Shown here one piece after another: positions 38,122-46,831 of a DNA stretch of 60,821 nucleotides. How positions within the stretch are numbered: position 1 is the stretch's first letter; each line of letters starts with the position of its first letter. Made by a program: the position numbers and the translations under genes. The notes under the pieces are model-generated. The model was not told the DNA's origin. It saw nothing but the letters and a program-made list of their open reading frames with translations, and made no database searches. This stretch comes from a virus: positions 1 to 60,821 of the IMG/VR virus record IMGVR_UViG_3300025030_000111; one strand, written 5' to 3'.

Positions 38122-39129
38122 ATGGCTAACAATTGTGCAACTATTCAGAGAGTGGATGCTGTAAATCCCATTCCTGGAGCGGATCGAATTGAGGTTCTTT
38201 CGGTAATGGGGTGGAGTACGGTATCTGGTAAGGGACAGTATAAAGTAGGAGATTTAGTAGTTTTTGTTCAGCCGGATTCCGTGCTCCCTGAGACGCCAGA
38301 ATTTGAGGAGTACAGGCGTTTCGCGCCAAAACGCGTGAGAATCTGTCAATTTCGTGGTCAGATTAGTCAGGGGTTGGTTCTCCCGTTTTCAATATTGGGG
38401 CCTTTGGGAACTGAAGAGTGCCTTATTGGAGATGATGTCTCGGAGTATTTAGGAATTACTCACTATGAGAAGCAAATCCCAACTGAGCTGGCCGGAGTAG
38501 TTAAGGGAGGTCTGCCCAAGGGCGTTCATAAAACAGATGAGGAGAGCGCCCAGAATGTTCCTGGCTTTTTTGAGCGGCATAAGGGAAAGAATATCTATAT
38601 CGCGGAAAAAGCGGACGGGTCGTCCGCGACTTTTTATTATATTCATGAAGAATTTGGCTGCTGTGGGCGCAATTGGGAGTACGAGGAATCCGAGACCAAT
38701 GCCTATTGGAGAGTCGCCAGGGCGCTAGATCTAGAGACCAAGTTAATTGAGCTGGGAAAAGATATAATCCTCCAAGGTGAGTTGATTGGGCCAGGGATTC
38801 AAGGCAATAAGTACGGGCTGAAAGAGCTTAAGTTCTTATTGTTCAATGTCTGCGATCCTCAGACAGACCTAAATTACGATCTCCCGAATATGTTGAGCAC
38901 CGCCCTTCTGTTGGGTATTGAAACAGTTCCGGTTCTGGAGATTAGTACTTTTGATTATTCTCTTCAGGAGCTGGAGGAGATGTCCAATCGGAAATCTTTC
39001 CTCAATCCCAGTGTGCTGGCTGAAGGGATCGTTTTACGGACGTTGGATGATGAACGAGATCCAGAGACTGGGAAAGCCTCAATCAAGATCGTAAGCTCCA
39101 AGTATTTGCTGGCTAATGAGGACGCTTGA
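38122..39129 (+). CDS. RNA ligase, Rnl5 (DraRnl) type
   Basis: A 335-aa nucleotidyltransferase ligase. An N-terminal OB-like domain (IQRVDAVNPIPGADRIEVLSV..) precedes the adenylation domain, the order found in the Deinococcus Rnl type. Motif I is EKADGSS (Lys163), motif III LQGELIGPGIQG, motif IV EGIVLR, and motif V IKIVSSKYLL. It seals RNA ends, probably as repair of cut tRNA. A second, unrelated RNA ligase is encoded at 54833. AGAGGAGAAAG site. Confidence 0.88.
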   Translation: MANNCATIQRVDAVNPIPGADRIEVLSVMGWSTVSGKGQYKVGDLVVFVQPDSVLPETPEFEEYRRFAPKRVRICQFRGQISQGLVLPFSILGPLGTEECLIGDDVSEYLGITHYEKQIPTELAGVVKGGLPKGVHKTDEESAQNVPGFFERHKGKNIYIAEKADGSSATFYYIHEEFGCCGRNWEYEESETNAYWRVARALDLETKLIELGKDIILQGELIGPGIQGNKYGLKELKFLLFNVCDPQTDLNYDLPNMLSTALLLGIETVPVLEISTFDYSLQELEEMSNRKSFLNPSVLAEGIVLRTLDDERDPETGKASIKIVSSKYLLANEDA

Positions 39130-39130
39130 G

Positions 39131-39250
39131 ATGTATAGGTGGTATACAAACCCAACCGTTTGGTTAGTAATTTCAGCCATTTGTTTTGGTACAGCTTATC
39201 TGCTTCAAGGGATAAGGTGGTTGCTTGGGCATAGTTTGGGAGTTCAATGA
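39131..39250 (+). CDS. 39-aa single-span membrane peptide
   Basis: The ATG follows the ligase stop by 1 bp. One hydrophobic helix (NPTVWLVISAICFGTAYLL). No strong ribosome binding site. Coding is plausible because it fills the gap up to the next gene. Confidence 0.45.
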   Translation: MYRWYTNPTVWLVISAICFGTAYLLQGIRWLLGHSLGVQ

Positions 39251-39253
39251 GAA

Positions 39254-39628
39254 ATGAGAATTGCTGTTGTAGGCTCAAGGCCAAAGTCTTTCAAGGATCT
39301 TTCGGAAGTTGAAAGGTCGGTGGCAGATTTCATGGCTAATATTTATGATGCAGAAGTAGTTTCAGGGGGAGCCTCCGGTGTTGATAGTTTAGCGGTAAGG
39401 GCGGCAGAGGCTAAAGGATTGAAGACAAAGGTATTCTTACCTGATTGGGACAGGCATGGTAGGTCGGCGGGGCCTATCCGCAATAAGTCCATCGTGGATT
39501 ATTGTGATAGGTTGGTAGCTTTTTGGGATGGAAAATCTAAGGGGACTGAACACTCAATTAGCCTAGCCAAGAAAGCGGGTAAGCAGGTAGATATCTTTAT
39601 GTTTGAAAGTAACCAATCTGATGGCTAG
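39254..39628 (+). CDS. SLOG-superfamily (DUF2493-like) nucleotide-binding protein
   Basis: A 124-aa Rossmann-like protein: RIAVVGSR, VVSGGASGVDSLAVRAAEAKG, PDWDRHGRSAGPIRN and LVAFWDGKSKGT are the defining blocks of the YspA/DUF2493 branch of SLOG. Members are thought to bind nucleotide-type signals or ligands. In phages the role is unknown, but SLOG domains occur in defence and NAD-linked systems. Confidence 0.88.
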   Translation: MRIAVVGSRPKSFKDLSEVERSVADFMANIYDAEVVSGGASGVDSLAVRAAEAKGLKTKVFLPDWDRHGRSAGPIRNKSIVDYCDRLVAFWDGKSKGTEHSISLAKKAGKQVDIFMFESNQSDG

Positions 39629-39839
39629 TAAGAGAAGGATTCGTCGTAAATCTTGTGAGGGTAAGGCTCGACACTCTACATGGAGAGGAGCGGAGATCGC
39701 GGCGGATATTCACTATCAGAGATACAGAAGTGTCGTATTCCCCTATCTGTGTCAATTCTGTCGGCATCCCACTTATCATATTGGCCATAATCCCCAGATG
39801 GAGAGAAGGTCTAATATTCAGAAAAGGAGATTTGGGTGA
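39621..39839 (+). CDS. Small basic zinc-knuckle protein, 72 aa
   Basis: ATG 39621 inside the SLOG gene's end. Basic N-terminus (ASKRRIRRKSCEGKARHS) and CQFCRHPTYHIGH, a C-x2-C..H..H metal site common in small phage proteins. Confidence 0.6.
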   Translation: MASKRRIRRKSCEGKARHSTWRGAEIAADIHYQRYRSVVFPYLCQFCRHPTYHIGHNPQMERRSNIQKRRFG

Positions 39840-40156
39840 GCCTCGTTGAAATTTTAAAAAATTGGTGGGTTACGCCCTCTAGGCCCCAATCTCCCAAGCC
39901 GCTGCCGGGACCAGCTTTCCTGATGGAGGTGACTCTCGTGACGGGCGAGAGGCGGACTTTTCGGTTTGAAGACCATATCTCTTCTGAGAAGTTGTTTAGT
40001 GACTGTAAGTGGCGGGTTGTGCCCGCCGTGGTCAGGGCTTTCAATGTTATGGAAGGAAAGAATCACTTAAAGTGGGATGAGGTTGGATCGATTAGGATTC
40101 CTAGACATCAGATTGTTTCGTATCGAATTTATCAAGAAGGGAAATCGCATGAATGA
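39836..40156 (+). CDS. Unknown 106-aa protein
   Basis: GTG start overlapping the previous stop. An N-terminal helix, Pro-rich linker, and strands with LVTGERRTFRFEDHIS. No family recognised. It overlaps recA by 8 bp. Confidence 0.6.
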   Translation: MSLVEILKNWWVTPSRPQSPKPLPGPAFLMEVTLVTGERRTFRFEDHISSEKLFSDCKWRVVPAVVRAFNVMEGKNHLKWDEVGSIRIPRHQIVSYRIYQEGKSHE

Positions 40157-41234
40157 TTATCAACCAGAGAATCGTCCCAAACCTTCGACCGATACTCAGG
40201 CGCTGTTGGCTGAGTTGCGAAAGCAGCATAAAAGTTTGAGTATTTTGACGACTGCGGGACAGTTAGACCTTTCCCTGGAACCGTATAGTTCGGGTATTCT
40301 GTCTGTTGATTGTGTTCTGGGAGGAGGAATCTATCCACGTAAAATCTATGAGTTCTACGGTCCGGAAGCAAGCGGTAAGAGTCTGATATTATATAACATA
40401 TTATCTTCTGTGCAAAAAAGAGCAAACGGAAATTTGGTGGCTATTTACGATTCGGAGCGGTCTTCCGATGCCAAGGAATGGCTAGAGTTTAATGGGGTGG
40501 ATATTGATAATCTAATCTACATTGTCGGAACGGCAGAGACCTCTTTGGATGCTCTTTTGACCTGTACTAAAGACCCAAGATGCGGAATTATCGCGATTGA
40601 CTCGATTGCTAGCATGGCTACAGCCCAAGAGATGGAGCATGAAATGGCTACCCGAGAGGTGGCGACAATTGCGGGCCTCCTTCCTAAGTTTTTCAAGAAG
40701 TTTGGTAATTATACGACCAATACTTCCATGATCTTGATCAATCAAGTCAGAGAGGCGATCGGAACCTACACGGCCTATGGAGAGGCATTGCGGACTCCCG
40801 GCGGCAGGTCGGTTCGGCACTGGGCCTCCTCTCTTTTGGAGGTGAGGGGGGTGAGGAAAGAGCTGACTGAGGGGAAGGGGATTGAACAGACAATCAAGGG
40901 GGTGGATGTCTATGTCAAAGCTGTCAAGAATCGACTGGGCGTGGAGGGCAGTCGCAGTTATTTCCGTTTTATTTTTGATCAGGGTATTGATGAGCCCGAG
41001 ATGGTCCTCCGGTTGGCAAAGGTATCGGGGCTATTGAGACAGGGAGGAGCCTGGGTCAAGGGGACGATTATGGGAGAGGACGTGACGTTCCAAGGATTGG
41101 AAGGATTCAGAACTCTCTTAAAGAGCAGACCGGAGTTTGATCCCTGGTTGCGGAGCCGGATCTTGGAGAGTTATAAGAAGCATACATTTGTTACGAAAGA
41201 GGAGGGGGAGCTACCAGATGTTGTTGAAAAGTAG
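40149..41234 (+). CDS. recA: RecA/UvsX-type recombinase
   Basis: A 361-aa RecA. Walker A is GPEASGKS (71-78), Walker B is CGIIAIDSIASM, the L2 region follows ILINQVREAIGTYTAYGEALRTPGG, and the core ends with a RecA-like C-terminal helix set. ATG 40149 behind GAAGGGAAA. It forms filaments on ssDNA for recombination and repair and works with the SSB, RuvC and SNF2 proteins in this window. It lacks the full length of cellular RecA at the N-terminus, as is typical of phage forms. Confidence 0.92.
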   Translation: MNDYQPENRPKPSTDTQALLAELRKQHKSLSILTTAGQLDLSLEPYSSGILSVDCVLGGGIYPRKIYEFYGPEASGKSLILYNILSSVQKRANGNLVAIYDSERSSDAKEWLEFNGVDIDNLIYIVGTAETSLDALLTCTKDPRCGIIAIDSIASMATAQEMEHEMATREVATIAGLLPKFFKKFGNYTTNTSMILINQVREAIGTYTAYGEALRTPGGRSVRHWASSLLEVRGVRKELTEGKGIEQTIKGVDVYVKAVKNRLGVEGSRSYFRFIFDQGIDEPEMVLRLAKVSGLLRQGGAWVKGTIMGEDVTFQGLEGFRTLLKSRPEFDPWLRSRILESYKKHTFVTKEEGELPDVVEK

Positions 41235-41243
41235 GGGGGGGGA

Positions 41244-41474
41244 ATGGAAAACCCAACTAGAGTAACTTATGAGATCTGGAAAATATATGATGATGGTACC
41301 GTGGAACGCTGGAACCAGTTTCCAACATTGGAGAGGGCAAAAGAAGTCAAGGAATTATTCAGCGAGGACCATATGTGCCGGGAGCGAGGATATACCGTTC
41401 GTGCCAAGACCGGATTAGGAATCAACAAATCGTATGAAATATACCGGGTTGAAAGAACCCACGTCAGAGATTAG
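41244..41474 (+). CDS. Unknown 76-aa protein
   Basis: ATG behind a G-rich run. A short alpha/beta unit with the 'W.QFPTLERAKEVKELFSED' pattern of small phage proteins. No family recognised. Confidence 0.6.
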   Translation: MENPTRVTYEIWKIYDDGTVERWNQFPTLERAKEVKELFSEDHMCRERGYTVRAKTGLGINKSYEIYRVERTHVRD

Positions 41475-41476
41475 AG

Positions 41477-41737
41477 GTGGAGACATTGTTGAGTAGTCAT
41501 ATTATTTTACCAACTGATTGGGAAACGTTTTGGCCGCAGATGAAAATGAATCTGGAGGCGCAAAGAGAGAAGGAACTGAGCTGCTCCTCTCATGATTTTG
41601 TCTCTGACTATGTTGAGGTGACAGACAACACCGGCATGAGCCTTGCTTTGAGGGAGGATGAGCTAGGTACGTGGTTTGAGGGACGAAGATCGATCGGAAA
41701 ATACTGTGTTCACTGCGGAAGGTACAAAGAGGCATGA
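41477..41737 (+). CDS. Unknown 86-aa protein
   Basis: GTG start near TAGAGG. It ends in YCVHCGRYKEA, a CxxC knuckle that may bind zinc with an earlier Cys/His (LSCSSHD). Coupled by ATGA to the next gene. Confidence 0.55.
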   Translation: METLLSSHIILPTDWETFWPQMKMNLEAQREKELSCSSHDFVSDYVEVTDNTGMSLALREDELGTWFEGRRSIGKYCVHCGRYKEA

Positions 41738-41907
41738 GTAAGTGGAGGTTTGGAGATTCGCCATCCGGATGGGGGCGGATGTTAGAGCAATACAAGAGGA
41801 AAGAGTTAGAGGACTTGAGTAAGAGTATTGAGCTGTTTAAGAAGTTTCTCGGTGATGGGTCGGGTGTGGTGATTACGAGGATCAACGAGGAAGATAGAAA
41901 AAAATGA
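41734..41907 (+). CDS. Unknown 57-aa protein
   Basis: Overlaps upstream by ATGA. Charged helix (MLEQYKRKELEDLSKSIELF). Coupled downstream to the 59-aa gene. Confidence 0.55.
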   Translation: MSKWRFGDSPSGWGRMLEQYKRKELEDLSKSIELFKKFLGDGSGVVITRINEEDRKK

Positions 41908-42083
41908 ATAAGAAGGAGCGCGATAAACTTTGGGCGGGAGATAGAGCTAAAATAAAGAAAACTGGAGAGTCTGCTGTGATTAGATATTTTTCCGATGAGT
42001 CGGCTGTGGGAGTTAGTCCAGACAGCGACCCAGGAGAAATACTTGTATTCCACTATCGAGAGTTGGAGGTTTACGATGGCTAA
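41904..42083 (+). CDS. Unknown 59-aa protein
   Basis: The ATG overlaps the previous TGA. Charged N-terminus and a beta-rich acidic end. No family recognised. Confidence 0.5.
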   Translation: MNKKERDKLWAGDRAKIKKTGESAVIRYFSDESAVGVSPDSDPGEILVFHYRELEVYDG

Positions 42084-42387
42084 GAAAGAAGGGAAAAAGC
42101 CTACACTGAAGGAGCGGGAACTTGTGTTAAAAGAGCAGGAATTGGTTTTGAATGTGAAGAAGCAGCAGTTTGAGGAGCAAAAGTTCCAGTTACAAAATAC
42201 GACGGAGCGGCAATACCAGCAGTATCGAGCGGCGGAGGCAGCGTTTGCCTGGACCGTCATTGGGACGATGGGTGGGAGTGGGCAAGTCAAAGATTGGGAC
42301 TCTTTATTGAAGGACACTCGCAGTGCCTGGGAGTTTATAGCCAGCCGCAGCGGTAGCCTCCCGGTTATGTCGGATTCAATAGAATGA
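42076..42387 (+). CDS. Coiled-coil protein, 103 aa
   Basis: ATG 42076 behind GGAGG. Residues 5-50 are one Lys/Glu/Gln coiled coil (LKERELVLKEQELVLNVKKQ). The end is mixed. No family recognised. Confidence 0.6.
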   Translation: MAKKEGKKPTLKERELVLKEQELVLNVKKQQFEEQKFQLQNTTERQYQQYRAAEAAFAWTVIGTMGGSGQVKDWDSLLKDTRSAWEFIASRSGSLPVMSDSIE

Positions 42388-42695
42388 AGCCGGGAATTAA
42401 AGCTGAGAAGAAGATTCTCTCTAAGCTAGAAATTTCTAGAATTCCTTTCTCCGGCTCTAACTGGTGGCTGAAATCTGATGGGACTAATAAACATTTTAGG
42501 GTAGAAGTAAAGAGCACCGAGAAAAAAAGTTACTCCCTTAAGAAAGAGATATGGAAGAAGATCGAACGGGAGTCGCTAGAGACTGGAAAGATTCCCTTAA
42601 TGGTTCTGGATATCTCCGGGCTGGAATTGGTTATTATGGACATTGAAACCTTTAAAGATATAAGCTTCGTCTATCTAAACCAGACGAGAGCATAA
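42384..42695 (+). CDS. Candidate PD-(D/E)XK resolvase-like nuclease, 103 aa
   Basis: AEKKILSKL (Glu), then KSDGTNKHFRVEVKSTEKKS with D-xn-E-x-K, is the core of the PD-(D/E)XK fold as in archaeal-type Holliday junction resolvases and phage endonucleases. The rest (PLMVLDISGLELVIMDIETF) fits the later strands. It could process recombination intermediates. Coupled by ATGA. Confidence 0.6.
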   Translation: MKPGIKAEKKILSKLEISRIPFSGSNWWLKSDGTNKHFRVEVKSTEKKSYSLKKEIWKKIERESLETGKIPLMVLDISGLELVIMDIETFKDISFVYLNQTRA

Positions 42696-42711
42696 GAAAA
42701 GGGAGGTCATA

Positions 42712-43122
42712 GTGGGCGGAATTTTAGGGCCTTGTCAGACAGAGAAGGACATGACCTACTTACAAAATCTGGCTAGGAAGCTTTACGAAGGATCTGAAAG
42801 ACTTTCTCCAAAGCAGATCGGGCCGAGAATCGGGCGCAACGCTTCTGAGATACGCGGCTGGGTCAAGCGATTTGGGTGGACCAGAACGCCCATGCAAAAA
42901 TCCTCTGAGCTGCGTCCCCCGCCTGAAGATGACGAGGCTCCCTTTATCTGCGAAAGCTGCCGCATCAATTCTACTTGGAATAGATTATGTAGCCCCTGCT
43001 GTATCCTAGAGATACGCAGAGATCTGGGCATAGAAAAAAAGAAGTTGAAGGACGGGATACGGGATTCAACTGCTGTTAGGCTAGCTGGTAGTCGTTTGAA
43101 TCGGGGATCGGTAATCTGTTAG
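42712..43122 (+). CDS. HTH plus zinc-ribbon protein, 136 aa
   Basis: GTG start behind AGGGAGG. LSPKQIGPRIGRNASEIRGWVKRFGW is a helix-turn-helix (Homeodomain/terminase-small-subunit style). It is followed by CESCRINSTWNRLCSPCC, a zinc ribbon. It could be a DNA-binding regulator. Not certain enough to call terminase. Confidence 0.65.
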   Translation: MGGILGPCQTEKDMTYLQNLARKLYEGSERLSPKQIGPRIGRNASEIRGWVKRFGWTRTPMQKSSELRPPPEDDEAPFICESCRINSTWNRLCSPCCILEIRRDLGIEKKKLKDGIRDSTAVRLAGSRLNRGSVIC

Positions 43123-43132
43123 GAGGATTTTA

Positions 43133-43342
43133 GTGGGCGCCAGGTTTATTCAAACAAAAACTGTATCGATGTGGGGTTCAGAGTTTCCTGATAAATTAGC
43201 ACAGATTAATGTCGATCACATTTCTTTTATCAACGAGCAACCAAACGGATTGGTCTTTGTTGGCCTGAACGGCCCCACGGGGGTTTATGTCAGAGAGACG
43301 TTAAATTCTATTATGGATAAGATTAACGGGGTGAGGGCGTGA
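43133..43342 (+). CDS. Unknown 69-aa protein
   Basis: GTG start behind TAGGAGG. Beta-rich followed by a helix (YVRETLNSIMDKI). No family recognised. Confidence 0.6.
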   Translation: MGARFIQTKTVSMWGSEFPDKLAQINVDHISFINEQPNGLVFVGLNGPTGVYVRETLNSIMDKINGVRA

Positions 43343-44055
43343 AAAAGAATAATCGAATCGACGCAGAAAGCCTCTTCCTCTCTGAGTTTGCAGAGCCGGA
43401 GGAGAGGACCGAAGTAGAATTGGAACCGGCTCCTAAGATGCGGCTAGAAGCCCCCTCCGATAAGCTCAGTCCGATGGAGTGGACGATGAAATACTGTCAA
43501 AACGACCAACAGGCGGACTGGCTTAGGCGGAAGTATACAACTGACTTGCTTCGTAACTTCGTTTCCGCTTCTAATATTTCACCCATGACTGGAAAAGGCT
43601 TCGTCGGATTTCTCAAGACTTATAAACCTAAAGAGGTAATTAATTGGGTCGTCACCGTCAACCAGGAATTTTTTCAAGGAAGAGCTTTACAATTTATTGC
43701 TAACCTGGGGGAAAAATTAACTCCCTTTCCTTTATTAGAATTGACTCAGGCGGTGGAATGGCTGAAAGAAAATGAGGCCGCTACTTACGAGGAGTGGAGA
43801 AGGGCTGGTATGTTTAGCCCGGCGCATGTCCTCGATACCAAAATTGGAGAGGAGCCGTTTACTTTAATCGCTTCTGGTGATATCGTAAGTATACTGGAGG
43901 CATCCAATTTGAGGGCCGCTCGCTCGGTTCTTGGCAGGTTGACGGCTACAGGATGCAGTGTTTTGATTTTATACTCAGATGAAAAAAGTATTGCGGAATT
44001 AGAGCAAAGGCAGCTCTTTTTTGGTCTGAAGAAATTCTGGTTGGGGGAGTTCTAA
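43339..44055 (+). CDS. Unknown 238-aa protein before DnaB, possible helicase loader
   Basis: GTG start. Disordered acidic N-terminus, then a largely helical core. It sits 63 bp upstream of the DnaB helicase, where phages often encode helicase loaders or primosome parts. No AAA+ motif is present. The role is inferred from position only. Confidence 0.55.
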   Translation: MKKNNRIDAESLFLSEFAEPEERTEVELEPAPKMRLEAPSDKLSPMEWTMKYCQNDQQADWLRRKYTTDLLRNFVSASNISPMTGKGFVGFLKTYKPKEVINWVVTVNQEFFQGRALQFIANLGEKLTPFPLLELTQAVEWLKENEAATYEEWRRAGMFSPAHVLDTKIGEEPFTLIASGDIVSILEASNLRAARSVLGRLTATGCSVLILYSDEKSIAELEQRQLFFGLKKFWLGEF

Positions 44056-44118
44056 CTAAAACTTGATTACAAATCTAGTGGTTTTTCTGACATTTATTTG
44101 AGTTAATAGGGGTTGTCT

Positions 44119-45333
44119 ATGTTGTATGCGGAGAGTCAAATCCTCTTATCTCATCTGATAAAAGATGTAGAGGTTCCTGACCATCTCCTGTCAGAAGAGG
44201 CTATGACCGCCCGCAAGTGGATACTCTCTTATAAAAATCAATATGGAAAGAAGCCCTCTCCTGAAAGTTTCTCTGAAAAGTTTAATGTCCCTTTGCGGGA
44301 TCTTGACCCTTATGATGAAATCTTAGAAACCTTGGTAGATTTCAAGGCGGCGGCGGCGATTGAAGATATTGAGGGAATTCTAGGGGATACACGAAATCCT
44401 CGCAAAGTCATGGAAGCACTCCTGGAGAAGGCCAGGGAGTTTATGGATCAGGTGGGGGCTTCCCAAGATAAGGTATCTGCTGTCCGGGACGGGATGGATG
44501 AATTTTTTAATGATTACCGGCATCAACGTGCTCAGGGGATCGTTCCGCACGTAGCTCGCTTTGGGTTCCCTACTCTGGATGATGAGACAAATGGTTTTGA
44601 ACGGGGGGATGTGATTGTTCTCTGCGCAAGGCTCAAGGCAGGGAAGAGCACCTGGGCTAGGCATGTGGCGATCAACAACCTCAAAGATAACAAGAGAACT
44701 GTTTATTTCGCTCTGGAAGAGAATGTAGAGATGACATTAAAACTTTTCTATTCTTACTTCGCTCAGATGCCCTCTCGTGGGTTTCTCCGTAACAATAACT
44801 CGCAGCAGGAACTCTCTGATTTGATTCAGAAGACTCAAGCTATTAAAGGGCTAACAGGAGACATCCTCGTCCCTCACGTCAATGTCTCCTCGACGTTGGA
44901 TATTCTTCGTTACCTGGATCAGCACAATCCGGATCTCTTTATTCTAGATCAGCTTTCGATTTTTGCGGGCGATTTGGATTGGAAGGTTGTAACGAAGCAA
45001 ATTTATAAGTTGAAGAATGATGTCTGTATGAAGACGGGGATTCCCGCCTTGGTCTTGACTCAAGATAACCGGAAGGGAATTACGGCTTATGCTGATGGAA
45101 TTGAGGCGGCGGCGGACAAAGTGTTGAGGCTTTCTAAAGATCCAGAATCCCCAACTGAATTGAAGACAATTACGGTTGAACGGAATCGACGCGGAGCTTT
45201 TGGAGGGGTTATCCCCTTAAGATGGGAGCCTCAGAATAGTATCTGTGAAGAACTTGGTACGGCCCCCGTGAATGTGTGGAAACCAAATACATCTGGGGGA
45301 ACCTCAGTGAAACCGTTAAATTGGGAGGAGTAA
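44119..45333 (+). CDS. dnaB: DnaB-type replicative helicase
   Basis: A 404-aa DnaB-like protein. The N-terminal ~130 residues are helical. The RecA-like motor has Walker A ARLKAGKST, Glu in VYFALEEN (H1a), Walker B DLFILDQLSIF, the ALVLTQDNRKG loop and R-finger region KTITVERNRRG. ATG 44119 after AGGGG. It unwinds the fork ahead of the family A polymerase with the primase at 47332. Confidence 0.92.
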   Translation: MLYAESQILLSHLIKDVEVPDHLLSEEAMTARKWILSYKNQYGKKPSPESFSEKFNVPLRDLDPYDEILETLVDFKAAAAIEDIEGILGDTRNPRKVMEALLEKAREFMDQVGASQDKVSAVRDGMDEFFNDYRHQRAQGIVPHVARFGFPTLDDETNGFERGDVIVLCARLKAGKSTWARHVAINNLKDNKRTVYFALEENVEMTLKLFYSYFAQMPSRGFLRNNNSQQELSDLIQKTQAIKGLTGDILVPHVNVSSTLDILRYLDQHNPDLFILDQLSIFAGDLDWKVVTKQIYKLKNDVCMKTGIPALVLTQDNRKGITAYADGIEAAADKVLRLSKDPESPTELKTITVERNRRGAFGGVIPLRWEPQNSICEELGTAPVNVWKPNTSGGTSVKPLNWEE

Positions 45334-45336
45334 AGA

Positions 45337-45654
45337 ATGTCGAAAGATGTGACTCAAGATATTTTGATTCAAGCTCTAGAACGAGAGCGGGACGAACTGA
45401 GATTGGTGCTTGATAGTGCCCGCGCGCTCCAGGAGGAGACGAGTGCGGCACTAAAGCGGTCAAGGCTGGAGGTCGAAAGGCTGACGGAGGAGCGAGATCG
45501 CCTTTTGGTGATTGAGAAAGCCTCTAGGGATTTTATCCTCAGCAACGCACATGAGCCGGGATGTTATGACGACAATCCTTGCACCCTGTGTGAGACTCGG
45601 GAGTTTCGTCTGGTAAAGGCTTTGGGTTTGATTGATGCAGCATCTTCCCAGTGA
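45337..45654 (+). CDS. Coiled-coil protein with Cys pair, 105 aa
   Basis: ATG behind GGGAGGAG. A coiled coil over residues 8-65 (ALERERDELRLVLDSARALQ), then CYDDNPCTLC, a possible metal site. Function unknown. Confidence 0.6.
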   Translation: MSKDVTQDILIQALERERDELRLVLDSARALQEETSAALKRSRLEVERLTEERDRLLVIEKASRDFILSNAHEPGCYDDNPCTLCETREFRLVKALGLIDAASSQ

Positions 45655-45678
45655 GTGAGTGAGATAGAAGGAGGAACG

Positions 45679-45978
45679 GTGGACGAGGAAATTACGCGGA
45701 AGTTGCTAGGGGATGAGGGTTTCGCCATGTATCGCCAGATGGTTGACACACCCAGATTGGTTGATCCCTCTCCATTGCAGGCCCGCATCAAAGAGTTGGA
45801 GGCGGCGTTGAAGGCTGTCGAGTGGGCCGTGAGGGCCAACATGACGGATGAGGAAATCTATCTTTGCCCGTGTTGCTATTTCGAGGAGGCTAAAGGCCAT
45901 TCGTCGTTCTGTGCGGTTGGTAGAGCCCTGGGAGGTGCAGCGGAGCGGTCCAGGAAGAAAAGGCGTGAGGAGGGCTAG
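45679..45978 (+). CDS. Unknown 99-aa protein
   Basis: GTG 45679 follows AAGGAGG; a GTG at 45655 is possible. Helical with YLCPCCYFEEAKGHSSFC, a Cys/His cluster. A related-looking coiled region is in the 105-aa gene before it. Confidence 0.6.
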   Translation: MDEEITRKLLGDEGFAMYRQMVDTPRLVDPSPLQARIKELEAALKAVEWAVRANMTDEEIYLCPCCYFEEAKGHSSFCAVGRALGGAAERSRKKRREEG

Positions 45979-45979
45979 G

Positions 45980-46192
45980 ATGTGCAGATGCGGCATGAAC
46001 CGGCGGAGGTGTTACATATCCCGGCGCGAGCCTCTACGACCGCTCGTGCGGCAACTGTGGGAGCAGGGTATCTCCTTGGCTGATATTCACGACGTCACCG
46101 GCGTCTCAGAGGACGAACAGAGGCGGTGGGCTGCGGAGGAGGGATGGGGACAGCAGGAATCGGACGAAGAGGGGCGGAAAACAAAAATGTAG
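45980..46192 (+). CDS. Small HTH protein, 70 aa
   Basis: ATG 45980, coupled after the preceding stop. LVRQLWEQGISLADIHDVTGVSEDEQRRW is a clear helix-turn-helix, like that of recombinase or transposase tails. The Cys-x-Cys N-terminus may add a metal site. It could be a regulator. Confidence 0.65.
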   Translation: MCRCGMNRRRCYISRREPLRPLVRQLWEQGISLADIHDVTGVSEDEQRRWAAEEGWGQQESDEEGRKTKM

Positions 46193-46221
46193 GGAATAAG
46201 AGTTAAGATGGAGGTAGAGAC

Positions 46222-46734
46222 TTGAATAATTGGACACGACTTTTTGTGTTGATAAGTGTTCTGCTTGTTATTTTGTTTGGGATTCGTCCGTCCTATCCAG
46301 TTTCAACAAATTTTCAAGTTTCAGCAACGGTTGAAACTGTCCTGGGAGTGAAACCGTTGGTTCGGCAACCTATGGGGCTGCTGGTTGCCAGTTCCGAAAA
46401 TGAGCATTACGATCTGCTTCTCGCTATGGGGCCGATTGAACGGAAGTTTTCTAACGCAGTCGATGAGAGGACGATTAACGGTAAGCGATTCTGGGTTGCT
46501 CACGACAGGGGCGGTTCCTTGCAGATCCTTACCTTTATCAGCGGCGGAGGAGAAGCGACTGTTCAGGTTGAGAGCGAGCTGGAACTACTGCCGGTGATAG
46601 AAAAGGAACTGATTTATAATGTTGAAGCCCGACCGGGCGAAATCTTTATTACCGTCACCCCAGAAAGAAACAGAGGAGAAGAAACGTTGGAGGGTGGCGA
46701 CCTCCGGGAATACCAAACCGCAGATCTTCTCTGA
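46222..46734 (+). CDS. Exported 170-aa protein
   Basis: TTG start behind ATGGAGG. An N-terminal signal or anchor (TRLFVLISVLLVILFGI) is followed by a beta-rich extracytoplasmic domain. No cleavage site is obvious. Paired with the lipoprotein at 46804, it may act at the host surface, for example in superinfection exclusion. That is inference. Confidence 0.65.
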   Translation: MNNWTRLFVLISVLLVILFGIRPSYPVSTNFQVSATVETVLGVKPLVRQPMGLLVASSENEHYDLLLAMGPIERKFSNAVDERTINGKRFWVAHDRGGSLQILTFISGGGEATVQVESELELLPVIEKELIYNVEARPGEIFITVTPERNRGEETLEGGDLREYQTADLL

Positions 46735-46831
46735 TCTCGCGGCAGCATTGAGAAGGGCATCTGATTTGTGTAAAACTACACACGTAATTGTCGAGGCTCT
46801 TCCATGCGGCTCTCCTCTAAATACCTCTTGA
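46619..46831 (+). CDS. Possible 70-aa protein overlapping the exported gene
   Basis: Frame-shifted relative to its neighbour. The C-terminal half (IFSDLAAALRRASDLCKTTHVIVEALPC) reads like a genuine helix-strand unit and fills the gap to the lipoprotein gene. The first 35 residues overlap the exported protein, and no ribosome binding site is clear. Confidence 0.4.
   Translation: MLKPDRAKSLLPSPQKETEEKKRWRVATSGNTKPQIFSDLAAALRRASDLCKTTHVIVEALPCGSPLNTS

Noticed and set aside
41502-42317. 271-codon minus-strand frame
   Set aside because: Ser/Phe-rich low-complexity translation opposite four well-formed small genes with ribosome binding sites.
42712-43122. Terminase small subunit for the HTH/zinc protein
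   Set aside because: The HTH style is similar, but no large terminase lies nearby and the zinc ribbon is not typical.
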